Assembly (NCBI RefSeq): GCF_023091745.1
Contig: NC_068922.1
Location: 31,348,001 to 31,412,000, forward strand
Reading direction: 5' to 3'
Length of the DNA: 64,000 bases
Source: Budorcas taxicolor
Lineage: Eukaryota > Chordata > Mammalia > Artiodactyla > Bovidae
Made by a program: the position numbers and the translations under genes. This document shows positions 59,119 to 64,000 of this stretch, in pieces. The notes below the pieces were generated by a model that had not been told where the DNA came from, ran no database searches, and saw nothing but the letters and a program-made list of their open reading frames with translations. How positions within the stretch are numbered: position 1 is the stretch's first letter; each line of letters begins with the position of its first letter.

Positions 59119-59290
59119 ACTGCGCCCCGCGCGGGGTCCGGTCCTCTGCCACTCTCGCTCCGGGGTCCCCGCGCCAGAGACGCAGCAGCGCTCCCTCTGC
59201 CCACACCCGCCGCGCCCTCGCGCTCGCCTCTTCTCCCGGAGCCAGTCCGTGCTACCGCAGTCGCCCAGTCTACCGCCACCCTCTGCAGCC

Positions 59291-59853
59291 ATGTCCACCA
59301 GGTCCGTGTCCTCGTCCTCCTACCGCAGGATGTTCGGCGGCCCAGGCACCGCGAGCCGGCCGAGCTCCACCCGGAGCTACGTGACCACGTCCACCCGCAC
59401 CTACAGCCTGGGCAGCGCGCTGCGCCCCTCCACCAGCCGCACCCTCTACACCTCGTCCCCGGGTGGCGTGTACGCCACGCGCTCCTCGGCTGTGCGCCTG
59501 CGGAGCGGCGTGCCCGGCGTGCGGCTGCTGCAGGACTCGGTGGACTTCTCGTTGGCCGACGCCATCAACACCGAGTTCAAGAACACCCGCACCAACGAGA
59601 AGGTGGAGCTGCAGGAGCTCAATGACCGCTTCGCCAACTACATCGACAAGGTGCGCTTCCTGGAGCAGCAGAACAAGATCCTGCTGGCTGAGCTCGAGCA
59701 GCTCAAGGGACAGGGCAAGTCGCGCCTGGGGGACCTCTACGAGGAGGAGATGCGAGAGCTGCGCCGGCAGGTGGACCAGCTCACCAACGACAAGGCCCGC
59801 GTCGAGGTGGAGCGCGACAACCTGGCCGAAGACATCATGAGGCTCCGGGAGAA
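59291..59853 (+). CDS. VIM: VIM coding exon 1 (vimentin head, coil 1A and most of coil 1B)
   Basis: Vimentin is the type III intermediate-filament protein of mesenchymal cells. It forms coiled-coil dimers, then tetramers and 10-nm cytoplasmic filaments. This exon encodes residues 1-187 and two bases of codon 188. The Ser/Arg-rich head (about 1-95) carries the assembly and phosphorylation sites, including Ser56 followed by Pro (the CDK1 site). Coil 1A follows, with the helix-initiation motif NDRFANYIDKVRFLEQQNK (residues about 111-129), then linker 1 and coil 1B up to MRLREK. The donor GTAAGG is at 59854. I chose the ATG at 59291 because it matches the known N-terminus MSTRSVSSSSYRR; the upstream in-frame codons lack an ATG. 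Position 73 is Gly where human has Ser. Confidence 0.98.
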
Positions 59854-60493
59854 GTAAGGCGGCGCCCACGCGGGGCTGAGGGAGGGATGAAGTGGATACC
59901 GGAGCTGCCACGCCCTTGAGGATGTGGCCCGGGCGGCGGCTGCCGGAGGAGGGGGTGGGGGACAGCGGGGGAGCAGGGTTGTGGCTTAAGCGGTGCGGGC
60001 CCCGCCCTGAACCAGGATCTTCCAAGTTAGCGTTTTCCCTCTACCCCGACTCATTGCCCAAGAACGCACGTTTCAAGTTGGAGACTTTTAAAAACTAGCA
60101 CTGTGTACTCTGCTGCTGCTGCTGCTGCTAAGGCCCTAGAAAAGGATGAACGCGATTTCCCCAAACTTTGAGAAAGTTTCCTGGCCCCCTCTGGCGGGCT
60201 GCCAGCCAACGGGCCGTGGAGAGAGCGAGACAAAGGGATTGTAGAGTCTCCGCGGTGAGGTGGTGGCGGGCGTCTCGCAGGTCGGGGTGGCGACAGTGAT
60301 TGCTTTTCCACGCAGAGGCCAAGGTCCCGCTAAAACTTGCCTAGGACAGCAGGTCCAAGCCGCGGTCGCTAGTTGAGCGCGGAGGTGGCGCAGCAACCCT
60401 TGGGTCTCTGCGCCACGACTGGGTGTTTGGGTGTGGTCGCCCCGCCCCTGGCGGTTTCCCGGTTCCCCTGTGGTTAATCTGAAACTGTTTCAG
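59854..60493 (+). other. VIM: VIM intron 1
   Basis: 640 bp with a GT donor at 59854 and an AG acceptor after CTGTTTC (60491-60493). GC-rich, part of the CpG island. It contains a (TGC)6 run at 60111-60129. Confidence 0.95.
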
Positions 60494-60554
60494 GTTGCAG
60501 GAGGAGATGCTTCAGAGAGAGGAAGCCGAGAGCACTCTGCAGTCTTTCAGACAG
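60494..60554 (+). CDS. VIM: VIM coding exon 2 (coil 1B)
   Basis: A 61-nt exon completing codon 188 (Lys) and encoding residues 189-208, LQEEMLQREEAESTLQSFRQ, a continuation of coil 1B. Acceptor CAG at 60491-60493 and donor GTTGGT at 60555. Its length equals that of the human exon. The exon ends on a codon boundary, so the next begins in phase 0. Confidence 0.97.
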
Positions 60555-63163
60555 GTTGGTAGATTCCATTCCTACTCGAAGCCACCGGACGCCACCCTCC
60601 CGCCCAACCCACGGGCAATTCTAAAAGTTTCTTAACCCAAGTCTGAATCATACAAAACTTCAGTCTGCGCGCCAAGCCCCCTAGTGGCAGAGAGACCGCA
60701 GTTCTGGATAAAAGCCGTTGAATGATTAAACCGTTCCGTAGGACATGGTCTTTAACATTTTTAAATTTGTTTCAAGATTCTTTTCCCAAGAAATCTTTTT
60801 TTTTTTCCGTTTCGTGTTTGCAACACGTTGATATTTTGATTTTGAAGAGTTACAGTTTGATTTAGGTTGCGGTTTTGCCAAAGTTGACTACCTTTTACAA
60901 GGCCACAAAAAGCACAATTCTGCCCTGTAGTTTTAGATGTGAAATGGATGGGAGGATAGGAAACTTAGTGTAACTGAACTTCAGCCAGAAATTTTATTTT
61001 CTTGCCGGCAAGTTCTATTGTGGCCCCAAGGTTAGACAGAAGTATCGCTATGCACAACTAATTTGTGATCTAATAAGGATGAAAAGGAGCCATCTGTCCC
61101 CTTGGCTGAAAGGTATTAATGGTTTCTACGGGCTTCACTATGGAATGTAGATACAGACATTCTGGCAAGTGTGGTGGCTCTGGTCAGAAAGAATAGGAGT
61201 CTTTGTGTTCCTGGAGACGCTTTGCAACAGGCTACATTCTTATTGAATATGTAATGATGCAAGCACTGTTCTAATTGGACACAAGTATTTGCTAACCCCC
61301 TCCCCCCCCCCCTTATCTAATATCTGGCCCAGACTCGAAGTATGTGATGTGAAAAGTTCTTAAAGCTGCAGTCCTACCTCACATTTGGAAAGGCCTTCCT
61401 TTTTTGAATCCTTGTATTCTTTAGCATTTTCTCCATAAATAAACCTAAAAATGAACGATAGGATTTTAAGAAAAATGGTTTTCTTGCTCCAAAGATAGAT
61501 GGCCTTTAAGGATTTTTAACTTAAAGTTGGATCCCAAAGAAGACTAGTTGCCAGCAGTTTTATTCTCCTGAACACACACTAGGACTGGCTCTAAAAGCTC
61601 CCTCAAGCAAATAGTCTAGAATACTTTTTGAAGCAGAAATGTATTTATCAAGTTAAACATAGAAATGTGTGGTTTATTTCAGTCATTGAGCATTTCTGAT
61701 CATCATGTCTGTAATGTTTTCTTCCCCGGTAGTAACTTCATATAAAATAATATTAGTTTAAATTGTTCCTCCTATTTAGGGATTAGATAAAACCACTCAT
61801 ATTCTCTTCAAAGAAGTATAATAACCCATAGAACTTTTGAAAATTGAGAATAGTATATTATCTTTTGCAGTGATTAACAACAAGCAAAAATGATTTTTTT
61901 TCCCAAGACTGATCATTTTATTATCACCCCTTTCTCATTTACTTTTCCATGAAGGTGATAGAAACAGATCTACATTTTAAGACTAACCTGGACTCCAAAT
62001 ATAACTGCTTACAAGATATGTGAAGTGAAAATCGCTCAGTCGTGTCTGACTCTTTGCGACCCCATGGACTATACAGTCCATGGAATTCTCCAGGCCAGAA
62101 TACTGGAATGGGTAGCTTTCCCATCTCCAGGGGATCTTCCCAACCCAGGGATCGAACCCAGGTCTCCTGCGTTGCAGGCAGACTCTTTACCAGCTGAGAC
62201 ACAAGGGAAGTTGGCCTACAAGATAAGAGGTATAAAAATCCTCAAGACATTCCCTGAGGGGCAATAAAATCTTTCCACCAGTTTACACATGGTGAAAACA
62301 TAGGAGGAGACCAGAGCAGTAAAAATTTTACATATAGTATGTGCATGTTGATTAGTCATTCTGAAACATGACTAAGGAACTGAACTGACCTAGTACTAAG
62401 TGAAAAAGATGTGGACACACCCTTGTGGAATGAGATAGGTGACTTTCAGGAGAAAAATCTACCAGAGAAAGCAAAGCAAATACAGTTCAGGGTTACACTT
62501 CTTTTTCTTTATTTGGCTGAACTACATATTTGCCAGTGTACATCCTGAATTGGAGTAAAGATCTAGGCTTGTAACTTGAATATCAGGTGACTTACTTGGG
62601 ATCCTGAAAAAATTTCAGAAGATTTGAGGAGACAAAAAGAGAGCGTAGGTATTATGTGCTGAAACTTCAGGAGCACAAATTTCTGTTCTGTGTGTTCTCA
62701 TGTACACATGGAGGTATGAAATCTGATCAGTTCTTGTTATTCTATCAATATTATTCCATAATGTTACCCCTGCCTCAAAAAATTTTAAAATCCTGTGACA
62801 CTGATTTTCTAAATTTAAAAAAGTAATAAAAACTTCACTGATACTATGGATTCAATAATGATTGATTGCAGCCTGACATGCTGGCATACAGTTATTTATT
62901 TTGAAATATTTATTGGTCACCTTGAGTACAACTCAATGGATCACAATTCAAGTTTGTTAATGAAGAGCAGAAAACAGTATATTGGAGCCCTGGGTGATTT
63001 ACAAACTTATTTAAAGGTTATAAGATTTGTCAATGCCCTTTTGCTAGTAAAGAGGCTAAGTTTGTCGGGTTCATTTAAAATGAATAAATAGGATAAACCA
63101 CAGACTTTATAGCATCTTCTTCCATGTCCTGTTTTTTCTTTTTTTTTTCTCTTTTCAAAACAG
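60555..63163 (+). other. VIM: VIM intron 2, with one SINE
   Basis: 2.6 kb bounded by GT at 60555 and a long polypyrimidine tract with CAG at 63161-63163. AT-rich after about 60.7 kb. A C-run (about 61301-61312) and the Bov-tA at 62021-62213 are the only low-complexity or repeat features that I recognise. Confidence 0.93.
62021..62213 (-). mobile_element. Bov-tA SINE in VIM intron 2
   Basis: Antisense to VIM. It is nearly full length, with the tRNA-derived head at 62190-62213. Confidence 0.92.
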
Positions 63164-63259
63164 GATGTTGACAATGCCTCTTTGGCACGTCTTGACCTGG
63201 AGCGTAAAGTGGAATCCCTGCAAGAAGAGATTGCCTTTTTGAAGAAACTGCACGATGAG
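63164..63259 (+). CDS. VIM: VIM coding exon 3 (end of coil 1B)
   Basis: A 96-nt phase-0 exon for residues 209-240, starting DVDNASLARLDLERKVESLQ and ending KKLHDE. Strong heptad pattern. Donor GTAAGA at 63260. Length matches the human exon. Residue 239 is Asp where human has Glu. Confidence 0.97.
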
Positions 63260-63345
63260 GTAAGAAGAGTCACTGTCTGTGAATGATTGTGGGTGAAGCT
63301 GCTCCCGTACTTGGCACAGCTGACCTTCTGTCTTTCTTTCCTCAG
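63260..63345 (+). other. VIM: VIM intron 3
   Basis: A compact 86-bp intron with GTAAGA donor and TTTCCTCAG acceptor. Confidence 0.95.
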
Positions 63346-63507
63346 GAAATCCAGGAGCTTCAGGCCCAGATTCAAGAACAGCACGTCCAAATCGATATGG
63401 ATGTTTCCAAGCCTGACCTCACAGCTGCCCTGCGTGATGTCCGTCAGCAGTATGAGAGCGTGGCCGCCAAGAACCTTCAGGAGGCTGAGGAATGGTACAA
63501 GTCCAAG
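63346..63507 (+). CDS. VIM: VIM coding exon 4 (linker 12 and start of coil 2)
   Basis: A 162-nt phase-0 exon for residues 241-294, from EIQELQAQIQEQ through linker 12 (DMDVSKPDLTAALRDVRQQ) to EAEEWYKSK at the start of coil 2. Donor GTACAA at 63508. Exons 1-4 together give 882 nt (294 codons) in frame. The rest of coil 2, including the conserved Cys and the tail, is encoded beyond the window; the full protein is about 466 residues. Confidence 0.97.
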
Positions 63508-64000
63508 GTACAAACAAGCTAGTGTGGCCAGAACAAATGGAAATCATTCTGTTTGCTGTACTTGTCTGTGGTTCCTAAGTACCTTTTAGCTCCCTAGTTT
63601 AGCTGGCTTTTCTTGTTCAAGTTTTATTTCTTGCTGTACTTCCCACCTTTCCCCATCGTTCCCCACTGCCATCTGTCACCCTACTTCCAGGTAACCCCCA
63701 AACCATGCTCTTGACCTCCACCCTCTGCAAATGAGGGCAGCGGAGTGAATTTCTGCTTGAAAATCTCAACATCCGCCTTCCACCTCATTTTCTCTGGTTA
63801 TCAAAACAAATTTAAACGTATCCTGGAAGATGTTGAGTTTGGAACTTTGAGTGTAAAATATGGTTGGCATCATGCCTTATTTACTTATTTGTTTGTTCAC
63901 CATCTTTAAGCTTTCTCATTTGTCCAGGCCACATAGAATCTTGGAGGATTTGTGGATGAGGCCCGTGGCTGACCAGGGTTTCTGCTTGCTCCTTGACAGT
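63508..64000 (+). other. VIM: VIM intron 4, partial
   Basis: It begins with the GTACAA donor. No further VIM exon (the next would begin with FADLSEAANR) is seen before the window ends. Confidence 0.9.

Larger units (their letters stand above)
57960..60480. promoter_or_regulatory. VIM: VIM CpG island
   Basis: G+C and CpG content are high from about 57.96 kb through exon 1 and intron 1, in contrast to the AT-rich intergenic DNA. The island spans promoter, 5' UTR, coding exon 1 and intron 1. Methylation of this island in human VIM is a known colorectal-cancer marker (established knowledge, not seen here). Confidence 0.85.

Noticed and set aside
59270..60025. 251-codon minus-strand frame overlapping VIM exon 1
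   Set aside because: It is a GC-rich shadow of VIM exon 1 in another frame. A noncoding antisense transcript (VIM-AS1) is known in human, but nothing in this sequence shows one.
60111..60129. (TGC)6 run in VIM intron 1 resembling a Bov-A2 tail
   Set aside because: The sequence after it does not continue into the SINE body, so it is a simple trinucleotide run.

Overview
The window is nuclear DNA of a ruminant, almost certainly a bovid (cattle, sheep, goat or a close relative). Three things show this. BovB (RTE-type) LINE segments occur at least eleven times. Bov-tA and Bov-A2 SINEs are abundant, alongside older cetartiodactyl tRNA-Glu (CHR-type) SINEs. The vimentin exons at the right end match the known bovine protein as I remember it. 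There is no bacterial or plasmid DNA, no operon, no CRISPR array and no functional tRNA or rRNA gene.

Two protein-coding genes are present, both partial. (1) TRDMT1 (DNMT2, tRNA-Asp cytosine-38 methyltransferase) lies on the minus strand. Only its 64-nt first coding exon is visible (26020-26083), with a GC-rich, TATA-less 5' region just to the right. Everything from 26019 down to 1 is best read as its first intron; I found no second exon. (2) VIM (vimentin) lies on the plus strand: promoter at about 58.2-59.15 kb, then coding exons 1-4 at 59291-59853, 60494-60554, 63164-63259 and 63346-63507. The exons join in frame into residues 1-294, and the gene runs off the right edge. The two genes are divergent, with start codons about 33 kb apart. 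They are unrelated in function (tRNA modification against intermediate-filament cytoskeleton).

Layout: 1-26 kb is intronic, repeat-rich sequence (an L1 3' end, five larger BovB copies plus short ones, L2, MIR and MaLR LTRs). 25.7-26.4 kb is the TRDMT1 first exon and promoter, with a Bov-tA SINE about 120 bp upstream of the start codon. 27.7-30.7 kb is a 5'-truncated BovB whose endonuclease/reverse-transcriptase frame is uninterrupted (971 codons). 31-57 kb is intergenic, with many CHR-type SINEs, L1 3' ends and decayed L2 and BovB copies. 58-64 kb is the VIM CpG island and gene body.

I found no new biological system. The most useful observations are the open BovB reading frame, the two near-complete BovB copies in inverted orientation around the TRDMT1 promoter, a possible overlapping uORF in the TRDMT1 leader, the tandem AP-1 sites of VIM, several cleanly nested retroposon insertions, and an unlisted repeat present as two similar copies about 2 kb apart. 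Repeat boundaries were read by eye and are good to roughly 10-30 bp. Subfamily names are from memory of consensus sequences, not from a search.
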